A DNA stretch of 64,000 nucleotides from Marisediminitalea aggregata (GTDB lineage Bacteria; Pseudomonadota; Gammaproteobacteria; Enterobacterales; Alteromonadaceae). The DNA lies in NCBI RefSeq assembly GCF_900129565.1, contig NZ_FQWD01000001.1, positions 186,001-250,000 on the forward strand, written 5' to 3'. The notes below the pieces were generated by a model. It was given only the letters and a program-made list of their open reading frames with translations. It was not told where the DNA came from and ran no database searches. The translations under genes and the position numbers were made by a program. Positions 10,001-18,816 of this stretch are shown piece by piece; the first letter of the stretch is position 1; every line of letters begins with the position of its first letter.

Positions 10001-11127
10001 CGCTTTTTTGCCAAGGGCACTAAACGCCGGTAGGCAAGCACGGTGCCGGTATACACCAGTATACAGGCCAGTAGTGAAACCAACCCCGCCACTGTCTGGC
10101 CAACAAAACCGAAGTATTCACCGGTATGTAAAAAGCGCGCAGTTCCCCATGCTTGTCCGCCCGCAGACCAGTCTGATTTTCGCAGTACCCGGGTTATGCT
10201 GGCATCGCGGGTATCGAGGTACAGTGAATAAGCCAGCTCTTGTCGATGCCCAATACTCTTGTCGATATAGAAGCGCGCGACATGGGTCTGCTTACCGATT
10301 TCCATCCACATGGAGTACCAGTCCTGATAGCCATTTTCGTCTGCATGTGTTTTTGCCAAACCAAATAATTGCTCGTATGACACAAGATCACCAGCCAGAT
10401 TCTCAGGCTCAGGATGCCGTTCTCTCGCTGGTACCTGTTCACCAAACGCGCTATACAGCGCCACATTTGCCCACTTAAAATGAAACAAAGTGGCGGTAGA
10501 GGCAATCACCAACAGTGCCGGTAAGCTCCAAATGCCAAACACCAGGTGCCATTGGCGGTGTTTGTGAGGGCGACTCATATACTGCTTAGGTAACCAGGCT
10601 ACTTTTTTCAAGTGTGTAACAGAAAGGCGTTTGGGCAACCACAAATAAATGCCCGAAATAAGTAAAAACAGAAACACGAGATTGGCATAACCATTCACTG
10701 TTTTACCGATGACTTTGTATTCGCCTTCGAGCAATAAATACCGATGTAAATCAGTGACGATATGAAAGAACTCACCGACTATCCCTTCACCTTCTCTTAA
10801 TACCTCACCGGTGTAAGGGTGCAGTAAATAACTGTGCATGCCAGCCCAGGCCGGAATCGCAGCACCCTCTCGGTTAACCCAGCGCACAAATATATGAGGC
10901 TCATCAGGGTGCAGACGTTGCAGCGTAGCAACCACGTCATCCGTACTCAGGCGAACCGCGTTTAAGTCAGGGTCGACACCATAAGTCATTTCGCTGAGTT
11001 CTTTAAACTGACGCTCATACGTTAACAACACGCCGGTTGCCGACATCAGGAAAATAAAAATCGCGGTTACCAACCCAACCGTCAGGTGGGTCGAGAAGAC
11101 CCACTTTTTAAAGGACATAGTTTTCAC
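9997..11127 (-). CDS. PepSY-associated transmembrane protein (iron-uptake partner)
   Basis: A 376-residue inner-membrane protein with four hydrophobic segments, the first at about 9-35 (STHLTVGLVTAIFIFLMSAT). Conserved histidines in the helices (THLTVGL, DLHRYLL, HLVFGIW, LHTGEYFG) match the PepSY_TM family. Relatives encoded beside TonB receptors act as ferric-siderophore or ferric reductases or transport helpers. It starts 18 bases after the stop of the TonB receptor gene upstream, so the two form an operon. Reduction of siderophore-bound iron is the likely job, from family context only. Confidence 0.85.
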   Translation of the reverse strand: MKTMSFKKWVFSTHLTVGLVTAIFIFLMSATGVLLTYERQFKELSEMTYGVDPDLNAVRLSTDDVVATLQRLHPDEPHIFVRWVNREGAAIPAWAGMHSYLLHPYTGEVLREGEGIVGEFFHIVTDLHRYLLLEGEYKVIGKTVNGYANLVFLFLLISGIYLWLPKRLSVTHLKKVAWLPKQYMSRPHKHRQWHLVFGIWSLPALLVIASTATLFHFKWANVALYSAFGEQVPARERHPEPENLAGDLVSYEQLFGLAKTHADENGYQDWYSMWMEIGKQTHVARFYIDKSIGHRQELAYSLYLDTRDASITRVLRKSDWSAGGQAWGTARFLHTGEYFGFVGQTVAGLVSLLACILVYTGTVLAYRRLVPLAKKR

Positions 11128-11145
11128 TGTGCAGGTAGCTGTGAA

Positions 11146-13185
11146 TTAGAACGCATAGCTAACCGACAGGCGAATATCTCTGCCAGCTTCATAAGGCCCT
11201 CTGACACTGGCAAAGACCTCACTGTAATCACCCACACTGGAATGGTCGAGATAAAGCTTATCAAACAGGTTCGTTACCGCCAGGTTCACCTGTAACGACT
11301 GGCTCACTTCCCAACTGCCGTAGATATCAAACAAGGTATAACCCGCTTTATTCAACGTATATAAGGCATCTGTCCAACCGTTTTCCAATGCCTGATGCAG
11401 GGTATCTATGTCGATATCATCTACGTAAGTTAAATTGACTCCCACGCTGATTGCAGCCGTAGCCTGATAGTCGGCACCCAGTACCCAGGTATTACCCCGG
11501 CTGTTCCCAAGACCAACAAATTCATATCCGTTTACATGGATGGTTTTGTAAGGAACGCTATATAAGTCGCTACGTGGTGAAAGCGCCACATCGACACTGG
11601 AAAAACCGGCATAAATATCAACTGACTCCCAACGGTATGCCAGGTTGATCTCAACGCCCGACGATTCCAGTTCGCCAATATTATTATAAACCGCATTACC
11701 TGGATAACCGCTGAAGATCACATCGTCGATTACAGACTGATACACACTAAACCGGGCTTCCAGATTATTCGCACTGTATGCAGCAGAAGCTTCGATATTG
11801 GTCACTTTTTCAGGTGTAAGATCGCCCGCCACAACCGGAATATCTTCGCCATCGTAAAGGTACTCATCAATAGTAAAACCATCGCCAATTTCCTTGCCTC
11901 TGGTGGCCTGAGCAAACCCAAGACCAAGTGTCCAGGCGTCAGACAACTGATAGGATAAGCCAGCATTCAGGCTAATTTCATTGTCATCCAAGCCCGCGGC
12001 TGTGTCTGTCACGGGAGTGCCGTAGTACTCTTCTAACAAAATCTGCTGCTGGAAGTCATAGCTGTCATAACGCAGCCCGTAGCTAAGTAATAGTGCAGGC
12101 GTTATTTGGCTATGCGCCTGCGCATATATTCCAATTACACTGCTCTCTTCAGAATTTTGTACCGCGCCGTCTGCCGGGCCACTCTGAACCTCATCTTTGC
12201 GATAGTCGGTCCCGTACACAAAAGTATGGTCTGTCGTTTCTTGAGTATTTCGGATGTCAAAACCCACGGTGTCTATATCAGCCAGCCAGTCGAATCGGCC
12301 GCCTCGAAATGCTGAACTGGTAGAGTAGGCAGTTGCTTCCATGAACCCTAACGCACTGTGTTCCCAACGGTAATTCGCAACATAGGTGTCACGTGATGCT
12401 TTACTCGGGTATAACGGTGCACCTTCCAGCACAACCCAGTTTGGGCGGGCCGAAAACGCACCCTCTTCTTCACGTTGCTCAACGCTAAGAGACAGGTAGT
12501 GATGCTTGGCAAGTTCACCGCTTGCTTTTACAAACAATAAGTCCTGATCAGCGGCGGTGCCGTAAACTTTATCACCATTGCCGTCTTCCATGTCATCGCG
12601 GTCGACGGTGCTGTAGTAACCCAATAGTCCCCAGGTGTCCGAAAGGTTGCCGTAAAGGCTCCCGCTGTAACGGGTGCCGTCATTGGAAAAGTAGCTAGCT
12701 TTTACCTTGCCACCGAACTGCTCACCATCCGCCAATAAATCCTGCGCGTCTTTGGTTTTAAACCGAATAGAGCCGCCAATTGCACCGGGCCCGCTGGTCG
12801 CCTCACCAGCACCGGCTTGCACGTCAATTTGCTTTAATAAGTCTGGGTCCAGAGTTACACGACCAATGTGATGGAACAGTGTGGAGGTTTGCTGTGCGCC
12901 ATCAACAGTGACATTCAGATAGGCGTCTTCAAGACCGCGTACATAGATTTTCTGGGCAACGCCCACAGAGCCACCCACGCTAACAGACGGAGACTCTCGG
13001 AATACATCGGCTAAATCATTGGCCTGAAACTGTTCGATATCCTGCGCAGTGATACTCAAATTGGTAGATGCCCCCACAACAGCAATATGCTCAATGGCTT
13101 TTTGCTCTTCGTTGGTATCCAATTCTGCGGCGACAGCACCTGACGCCAGTGAACACACAGCACCAGCTAATACTAAATTTTTCAA
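11146..13185 (-). CDS. TonB-dependent outer-membrane receptor
   Basis: A 679-residue outer-membrane receptor. There is a signal peptide (about 1-20, ending SGAVAA), a TonB-box-like EHIAVVG, a plug domain (about 45-150, with VRGLEDAYLNVTVDGAQ and GPGAIGGSIRF), then a 22-strand barrel ending in the classic aromatic C-terminus (LSVSYAF). NLFDKLYLDHS near the end is typical of iron/haem-type receptors, but I do not see the FRAP/NPNL pair that defines haem receptors, so the substrate is left open. It heads an operon with the PepSY gene and is divergent from a second receptor. A candidate Fur site lies just upstream. Confidence 0.9.
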   Translation of the reverse strand: MKNLVLAGAVCSLASGAVAAELDTNEEQKAIEHIAVVGASTNLSITAQDIEQFQANDLADVFRESPSVSVGGSVGVAQKIYVRGLEDAYLNVTVDGAQQTSTLFHHIGRVTLDPDLLKQIDVQAGAGEATSGPGAIGGSIRFKTKDAQDLLADGEQFGGKVKASYFSNDGTRYSGSLYGNLSDTWGLLGYYSTVDRDDMEDGNGDKVYGTAADQDLLFVKASGELAKHHYLSLSVEQREEEGAFSARPNWVVLEGAPLYPSKASRDTYVANYRWEHSALGFMEATAYSTSSAFRGGRFDWLADIDTVGFDIRNTQETTDHTFVYGTDYRKDEVQSGPADGAVQNSEESSVIGIYAQAHSQITPALLLSYGLRYDSYDFQQQILLEEYYGTPVTDTAAGLDDNEISLNAGLSYQLSDAWTLGLGFAQATRGKEIGDGFTIDEYLYDGEDIPVVAGDLTPEKVTNIEASAAYSANNLEARFSVYQSVIDDVIFSGYPGNAVYNNIGELESSGVEINLAYRWESVDIYAGFSSVDVALSPRSDLYSVPYKTIHVNGYEFVGLGNSRGNTWVLGADYQATAAISVGVNLTYVDDIDIDTLHQALENGWTDALYTLNKAGYTLFDIYGSWEVSQSLQVNLAVTNLFDKLYLDHSSVGDYSEVFASVRGPYEAGRDIRLSVSYAF

Positions 13186-13215
13186 GGGAATGTCCTTCTG
13201 ACTCTACATCTTACA

Positions 13216-13234
13216 AATAAGAAGCATTCTCATC
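13216..13234. promoter_or_regulatory. Possible Fur box upstream of the minus-strand receptor
   Basis: Read on the minus strand, this stretch (around AATAAGAAGCATTCTCATC on the plus strand) matches the Fur consensus at about 11 of 19 positions and lies about 30 bases before the receptor start at 13185. It is weaker than the palindrome serving the opposite gene, and I list it because of position. Confidence 0.35.
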
Positions 13235-13367
13235 TTACTGCTAAACAAAGGACAGTACTTTTACAACTGTTACATTCTGACCACCAACCCAAAAGGCCGC
13301 GTAATTCGTCTGAAAAGCCAACAATGGCATGCGAACAACAGTATTAATAGGTTGAATGACACCCGTA

Positions 13368-13408
13368 TTTTATACGATAATGATAATAGTTATCATTATC
13401 GTATAAAA
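13368..13408. promoter_or_regulatory. Perfect 41-bp palindrome containing a strong Fur box
   Basis: Two 19-base arms (13368-13386 and 13390-13408) are exact reverse complements around a TAG centre. Each arm contains ACGATAATGATAA or its complement, so the core reproduces the GATAATGATAATNNTTATC-type Fur operator very closely. It ends 21 bases before the receptor ATG at 13430, where Fur bound to DNA would cover the promoter or ribosome site region. The extension beyond the usual 19-bp box suggests several overlapping Fur dimers. It could also form a hairpin in the 5' untranslated RNA. Confidence 0.85.
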
Positions 13409-13429
13409 ATCACTCTTCAAGGACTACCA

Positions 13430-15556
13430 ATGCGCCATTCCGCCATCGCGATTGCTATTTTTTCTGTGCTTAGCACCGCTCAACCCGCTTATGCTAATGA
13501 CACATCAACAGAATCTGATATTGAAACCATAGAAGTGACCGGGCGTGCTCAGCAGTTTTATTTGGACAGCAGCACCCGGGTGGGCACAAAAACCGACTCG
13601 GACATCATGCTCATTCCACTGTCAGTGCAAGTACTTACTCACCAGCTTATCGCTGACCAGGCGGCGCGAGACATCACCGATTTATACCGCTCAATCGCAG
13701 GTGTCAGTGAATTCAGCTACTCCGGCATCACGTTCCGAGGTTTTCGCGATGATGCCAACGTCTTTTATGACGGTGTTCGGGGGGACCCTTTCTCAGGTTT
13801 TAGCGTGCCACAATTATTTAACGTAGAACGCGTCGAGGTGCTCAAAGGACCCGCTGCGGCACTTTATGGGGGTGGCGAACCGGGTGGTATGATCAATTAC
13901 GTGAGTCGCCAACCCACCTTTAACGAACGACGCAATGTCACAGTGACAGGCGGTAACTTTTCACTGGCAGGCGCCTCTGCCGAGTTTACCGGTGGAATTA
14001 CAGACTCTGTGGCGTATCGATTCGGCGCTTTTTATGAAGCTCAGGATAGCTTTCGCAACAATGCAGACGCTGAAAACATTGAGTTAGCTGGCGGTGCATT
14101 GTTTGTACTGGGAGACAGTACCCAACTTACAACGACTTACGACTACATAGTGCAAAACCTGGGCGGCAACCGGTTGCGTGGTGTGCCGGTAGACGACAAT
14201 GGTAACTTTTTGGTGAGTCGCAGTTACAACGCCAATGAAAAAGTAGATTATCAGGACCTTGAAGCGCTGGTATTACAAGCTAATTTGCAACACGATTTTA
14301 GCGACAACTTTACCTTCAACGGTACCCTCCGTTATCTGGATAACGAGCGCGAGCAGGCCTATCACGAGTCGCGCAGCTGGGTAGACGTAAATGGTGATGG
14401 CGTTGCCAATATTGATGACCAGACTATCCGCCGCGAATACCGCAAACAGTACCGTGCAAATGACGAGCTAAGTCTGACGCTTGATTTTGTTTACGACTTT
14501 GAAACAGCCGGTATCGATCACCAGTTCCTGTTTGGCGGTGACTATCATAATGTCGAAACTGACTACGACTACTACCGTGCTCGCTATGAAGCCGACGGCG
14601 TTGCAAACCTGAATATCTTTACCCCTAACTACGGCGAAACCGATCCGAGTAGATACAACCTGACCAATATGAATCGCGATGGGTTGAAGCGTGAACGTGC
14701 CAGTCTTTACTTGCAGGATAAACTGCAATTCTCGCCAGAATGGGCGCTTATGCTAGGGGCCAGACTCGACCACTTTGACGAAAAAAGCATGGATACCGAC
14801 ACCCAGTATTCAGACACAGACATCTCGCCTCGCGCAGGCCTGATCTACACGCCATCTGCCGCTACTACGGTATATCTGAATCTCTCGCAGAGCTTTAACC
14901 CGGTGGAGCCGGCAGACTTTGAAAACGCAGGTGCAGAGCCGCTGGCCCCGGAAACAGGTGAACAAGTAGAGCTGGGTATAAAGCAAGCCTGGCTGAATGG
15001 CCGTATTATGACAACGCTGGCGGTGTATCAAATCGACAAAGAAAACCTGGTGATTAACAACCCTGACTACGATGAAGGTGTTAACGACGACGTTGAGCCG
15101 GCACTAATCAATTTTGGTCTGGTTGAAAGTAATGGTGCAGAGTTTACTCTGGTAGGTGACGTAACCGACACCATCAGTGTTACAGCAAACTATGCTTACA
15201 ACGACACCCTGGTGGTAAGTGGCAGCACCGGCAACACCTACGATGGCCGCCGTTTCGCTAACTCCCCCCGCCATCAGGCTGGCTTCTGGGCGCGTTACGA
15301 CATTGCAGCAATTGATTCATCGTTTGCAATGGGTGTGGATTACGTGAGTGAGCAAATCAGTCTTAATGGCCAGCGCGTTAAGCCCTTCACCGTGTTTGAT
15401 GCCAGCTGGACCACCCGTTGGGATGACCTGCTCCTTAGCGTAAACGTGAAAAATCTGTTCGACAAAGTGTATGCAGTGAGCGGCTTTAGCGAACGCAATG
15501 GTCACTTCCCTGGCGAGCCTCGCGAGGTTGTAGTGCAGCTTAGCTACGATTTCTGA
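13430..15556 (+). CDS. TonB-dependent siderophore receptor
   Basis: I place the start at the ATG at 13430 (708 residues), because it has an AAGGA ribosome site and gives a clean signal peptide ending QPAYA. An upstream in-frame ATG at 13352 would put the Fur palindrome inside the gene. The TonB box is around IETIEVTG. The plug runs through VLKGPAAALYGGGEPGGMIN, the hallmark of the siderophore receptor subfamily, and the barrel ends VVVQLSYDF. Family members import ferric hydroxamate or catecholate siderophores using TonB energy; the exact ligand cannot be read. A PepSY gene follows after 54 bases, mirroring the divergent pair. Confidence 0.92.
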   Translation: MRHSAIAIAIFSVLSTAQPAYANDTSTESDIETIEVTGRAQQFYLDSSTRVGTKTDSDIMLIPLSVQVLTHQLIADQAARDITDLYRSIAGVSEFSYSGITFRGFRDDANVFYDGVRGDPFSGFSVPQLFNVERVEVLKGPAAALYGGGEPGGMINYVSRQPTFNERRNVTVTGGNFSLAGASAEFTGGITDSVAYRFGAFYEAQDSFRNNADAENIELAGGALFVLGDSTQLTTTYDYIVQNLGGNRLRGVPVDDNGNFLVSRSYNANEKVDYQDLEALVLQANLQHDFSDNFTFNGTLRYLDNEREQAYHESRSWVDVNGDGVANIDDQTIRREYRKQYRANDELSLTLDFVYDFETAGIDHQFLFGGDYHNVETDYDYYRARYEADGVANLNIFTPNYGETDPSRYNLTNMNRDGLKRERASLYLQDKLQFSPEWALMLGARLDHFDEKSMDTDTQYSDTDISPRAGLIYTPSAATTVYLNLSQSFNPVEPADFENAGAEPLAPETGEQVELGIKQAWLNGRIMTTLAVYQIDKENLVINNPDYDEGVNDDVEPALINFGLVESNGAEFTLVGDVTDTISVTANYAYNDTLVVSGSTGNTYDGRRFANSPRHQAGFWARYDIAAIDSSFAMGVDYVSEQISLNGQRVKPFTVFDASWTTRWDDLLLSVNVKNLFDKVYAVSGFSERNGHFPGEPREVVVQLSYDF

Positions 15557-15610
15557 TACTTTTCGTGCAACAGCAACCTGTTAGCTGGCTGAAACGGACG
15601 TTAGCAGTCA

Positions 15611-16804
15611 ATGAATAAACAGACATGGTACAAATGGCACAGCTACGCGGGTTTTCCGCTGGCTGTGTTTTTGTGTTTCATTATGTTCACCGGCACTCTG
15701 GCGGTGTTGTCACACGAGCTTGACTGGTTAAGCAACCCGGCAATCCGTGCGCCTGCTTCCAACCAATCGCTAGACTGGCCAGCGTATTATCGCAACGTGC
15801 TGAACGTCGCCAATGGCGATCGCATCTATCAACTGTCGGCCCCGCTACATAATGGTTTTGCCGCCGAAGCGATCTTGATCGACAAACATGCACAGCGCTA
15901 CCGCGTTTTCTTCAAGCCCGATACCTATGAATACACCGGTAATGGCGCATGGTTTAACTGGCAAACCACGTTACGCCGCCTGCATCGCCACCTTATGCTG
16001 CCGCTAAATATTGGGCTGACTATAGTGTCTGCCACGGCCTTTTTATTGTGTGTGTCCCTCATTTCCGGACTCGTGCTGCACCCACAGTGGTGGCGAGGTC
16101 TATGGCGGTTACCCCGGCAACATAACCTACGGGTGTTCTGGGGGGATTTACACAGACTCACCGGCTTGTGGAGCAGTTGGCTTCTGGCCATCATGGCCGT
16201 AACCGGGCTGTGGTATTTTGTTGAGAAATACGGCTTAGCTGCCAGTTATCCAGACAATGCCCCCGTCACCACTGAGGAAGCAAAAGAGACTGCCGTGCGG
16301 GTTCAGCCTGATGTATTCGAAAAAGCCATCAATCACGCTCATGCAATAAGACCAGATTTGCGGATCACCTCGGTGTTTCTGCCCGTTAAGCCAGGCCAGC
16401 CAATTCGCATTGACGGCCAGGCAGGCCATATTCTGGTTCGCGACCGGGCAAATAACCTGATAATCGACCCGGTTAGCGGTGCACTGTTGTCAACACGTGA
16501 AGGCAGCCAACTGTCCGTGCATGCGCGTATATCCGAAGCCGCGGACCCGCTGCATTTCGGTACCTGGAGCGGGTACTGGAGCAAAAGTCTGTACTTTGCT
16601 TTCGGTCTGGTACTTACCAGCCTGTGTGTCACCGGCACCATTGTGTATGCCCATCGAATTCGCAAATGGCGACGGGGTCTAACACCACCATTACTGCCTG
16701 TTATTGGCGCAGGTATCACCTCTATGAAAGTCGGCGCGTTGGTGTCGTTTGCCCTAATAGTGACAGGTCTTGTACTCACCGCCTCTACGCTGGCAGGGCT
16801 GTAG
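15611..16804 (+). CDS. PepSY-associated transmembrane protein, second copy
   Basis: A 397-residue inner-membrane protein with about four to five helices (WHSYAGFPLAVFLCFIMFTG first) and conserved histidines in LRRLHRHLMLPLN and DLHRLTGLWSSW. This pattern belongs to PepSY_TM proteins placed next to siderophore receptors. The likely role is reductive iron release or receptor-linked transport in the periplasm or inner membrane, inferred from family context. It lies 54 bases after the receptor and probably shares its Fur-controlled transcript. It is a diverged paralogue of the gene ending at 9997, in the mirror-image operon. Confidence 0.86.
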   Translation: MNKQTWYKWHSYAGFPLAVFLCFIMFTGTLAVLSHELDWLSNPAIRAPASNQSLDWPAYYRNVLNVANGDRIYQLSAPLHNGFAAEAILIDKHAQRYRVFFKPDTYEYTGNGAWFNWQTTLRRLHRHLMLPLNIGLTIVSATAFLLCVSLISGLVLHPQWWRGLWRLPRQHNLRVFWGDLHRLTGLWSSWLLAIMAVTGLWYFVEKYGLAASYPDNAPVTTEEAKETAVRVQPDVFEKAINHAHAIRPDLRITSVFLPVKPGQPIRIDGQAGHILVRDRANNLIIDPVSGALLSTREGSQLSVHARISEAADPLHFGTWSGYWSKSLYFAFGLVLTSLCVTGTIVYAHRIRKWRRGLTPPLLPVIGAGITSMKVGALVSFALIVTGLVLTASTLAGL

Positions 16805-16903
16805 CTTTCGTTTTAGGTATACAGTTGCACCATAATGATATGCCAGCGCATATAGAGGCATGTATTTTCAGGTGCTATAGTACACAGACTACATTGACAG
16901 GCC

Positions 16904-18799
16904 TTGGACATGGACAACAACGATGAGCTGTACAATGTCGTTGAAGTGAACTCTGCACAATCGCTCTCGCAGGTTCGCCGGCATCGGTTATTACAAATTT
17001 GTGCAGTCAGCGCACTGGGATTAGTGGCTTCTTTGCTGGTTGCCCGCGGTGTTGCGTTTACTATTTTTGCCAGTGGATTAATCTCCCTTCTTGTGGCATT
17101 TTTACTGGCCTACCGACACAAGGTTCAGGCCTCCTCTTTCGTATTATTAAGCGCTATGTCGGCCATGTTATTTGCGCTGGCCCTCGTTGGTGCCGGGCTG
17201 TTTGATATAGCAATTATTGGCTATCCCTGTCTGTTAATTTTTGCCGCTATATTGGGTGGCGTCGGCCTTTTTGGCACATTACTGACCCTCACTATTGTTC
17301 AATGCTCTGTGCTGGTTTGGCTTAATTTGAGTGGTCATGTTGTTCCAAGTACCCCCAAATTAAGCTGGGAGCACCTGATATTTGTGCAGGTCATTTTTGT
17401 TATTACCGGGTTCAGCGTGTATGTGCTGGTGCGCGATATCAAACAGCTCATGCTGTCCTTACAAAAAGAACACGATGAGGTGCAGTTGAGTCGTAAACAG
17501 ATCCAGCATCTTGCCCACCATGACCCGCTCACTCAGTTGCCGAACCGCTTGCACGGAGAACAGTTGTTTCAGCGCTTGTTGAAGGACTTGCGTAAAGCCA
17601 ACAAACAACTGGCGCTGTTGTTTTTAGACCTGGATAACTTCAAGCCTGTGAACGACGCACTAGGGCATGTTGCCGGTGACATATTATTGGAAGAACTGGC
17701 TGCGCGGCTGAGCAATTTGCTGAGTAAAGATCAGTACCTGATCCGCTTTGGCGGCGATGAGTTTTTGGTGCTGACCCCGTTCACAAACGAACAGAACAAT
17801 CACTTGTCGTTGACCCAGTTCGTGAATACTTTATTAGCGGAGTGCGCCAAAGAATTTGAAGTGCAGCAGAACCGCGTAGTAGTGTCGTCGTCCATCGGCA
17901 TTGCCCTTGCCCCGCAACACGGTGAGCATTTTAAAGAACTTTGTCGCAAAGCAGATATCGCGATGTACAAAGCGAAAAGCGATGGCCGCAATACCTATTG
18001 TTTTTACGCCCCCGAGCAGGATGCGCATAGCGAAGAGCGATTTACGCTGCTCCAAAAGCTACGCAGTGCCGTTGCCAATAAGGATTTCGAGCTGTATTAC
18101 CAACCCATCATTGACCTCCACACCGGCCGCACAGCTTCCGTGGAAGCGTTATTACGCTGGCCACAAAGCGACGGCAGTATGATAGGGCCGGACAAGTTTA
18201 TTCCTTTGGCTGAAAGTGCCGGCGTAATAAATACACTGGGCAGTTGGGTAATTGCGCAAGCTTGTTTATTTTGTGCTTCTCAGCGAGAAAGAGGGCACTC
18301 GGATTTACGCATTGCCGTGAACATCTCGGCATTGCAATTTAATGATGGCATGCTGAAAAGCTATGTGGAAGAAGCGTTAGCTACAGCAAAACTGCCACCC
18401 GAGGCATTAGAGTTAGAACTGACAGAATCGTTATTTTTAAATGAGTCGTCAGCCATTCTGCAACAGCTATCCGCGTTAACCGATATGGGTATCACAATTT
18501 CCATTGATGACTTTGGCACAGGCTATTCAAACTTGGCCTATTTGCGTAAATTTAACGCCTCTACGTTAAAAATTGACCGTTCATTCATTCACCCTCTCAC
18601 CAGTGACGACAATGATGTGCCACTTGTTCAGGCCATGATCACCATGGCCTCCAGCCTGGGTATGCACACCATTGCCGAAGGTATCGAAGACGAAGCGACC
18701 AAACAGATGCTGATTGAAATGGGCTGTCAGTTGGGCCAGGGATACCATTGGTCCAAACCGTTAAATGAACAGGAAATCACTGACAAGTTGCGTAACTAA
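16904..18799 (+). CDS. Membrane-bound GGDEF/EAL cyclic-di-GMP protein
   Basis: A 631-residue protein. The first 180 residues hold about six hydrophobic segments, an unassigned membrane sensor. A GGDEF domain follows with an intact GGDEF at 283-287, then an EAL domain with EAL at 414-416 and the supporting motifs ELTESLFL, DDFGTGYSNL, KIDRSFI and AEGIED. Both active sites look intact, so it could make and break cyclic-di-GMP; usually one activity dominates. The RxxD product-inhibition site normally five residues before GGDEF is absent (SKDQ). An ATG two codons downstream (16910) is an equally possible start. The gene ends 18 bases before the convergent Hsp70-like gene. Confidence 0.93.
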   Translation: MDMDNNDELYNVVEVNSAQSLSQVRRHRLLQICAVSALGLVASLLVARGVAFTIFASGLISLLVAFLLAYRHKVQASSFVLLSAMSAMLFALALVGAGLFDIAIIGYPCLLIFAAILGGVGLFGTLLTLTIVQCSVLVWLNLSGHVVPSTPKLSWEHLIFVQVIFVITGFSVYVLVRDIKQLMLSLQKEHDEVQLSRKQIQHLAHHDPLTQLPNRLHGEQLFQRLLKDLRKANKQLALLFLDLDNFKPVNDALGHVAGDILLEELAARLSNLLSKDQYLIRFGGDEFLVLTPFTNEQNNHLSLTQFVNTLLAECAKEFEVQQNRVVVSSSIGIALAPQHGEHFKELCRKADIAMYKAKSDGRNTYCFYAPEQDAHSEERFTLLQKLRSAVANKDFELYYQPIIDLHTGRTASVEALLRWPQSDGSMIGPDKFIPLAESAGVINTLGSWVIAQACLFCASQRERGHSDLRIAVNISALQFNDGMLKSYVEEALATAKLPPEALELELTESLFLNESSAILQQLSALTDMGITISIDDFGTGYSNLAYLRKFNASTLKIDRSFIHPLTSDDNDVPLVQAMITMASSLGMHTIAEGIEDEATKQMLIEMGCQLGQGYHWSKPLNEQEITDKLRN

Positions 18800-18816
18800 T
18801 TTGCTCCAGCAGGCTT

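Noticed and set aside
11146..13185. Haem receptor assignment for the minus-strand TonB receptor
   Set aside because: The C-terminal NLFDKLYLDHS resembles haem-type receptors, but the FRAP and NPNL motifs and their histidine were not found, so only a general receptor call is made.
13352..13429. Longer start for the siderophore receptor
   Set aside because: It would place the Fur palindrome inside the gene and bury the signal peptide; the ATG at 13430 has a ribosome site.
16339..16779. 146-residue minus-strand reading frame over the second PepSY gene
   Set aside because: The opposite frame is the real membrane protein; the shadow is arginine/threonine-rich and lacks domains.
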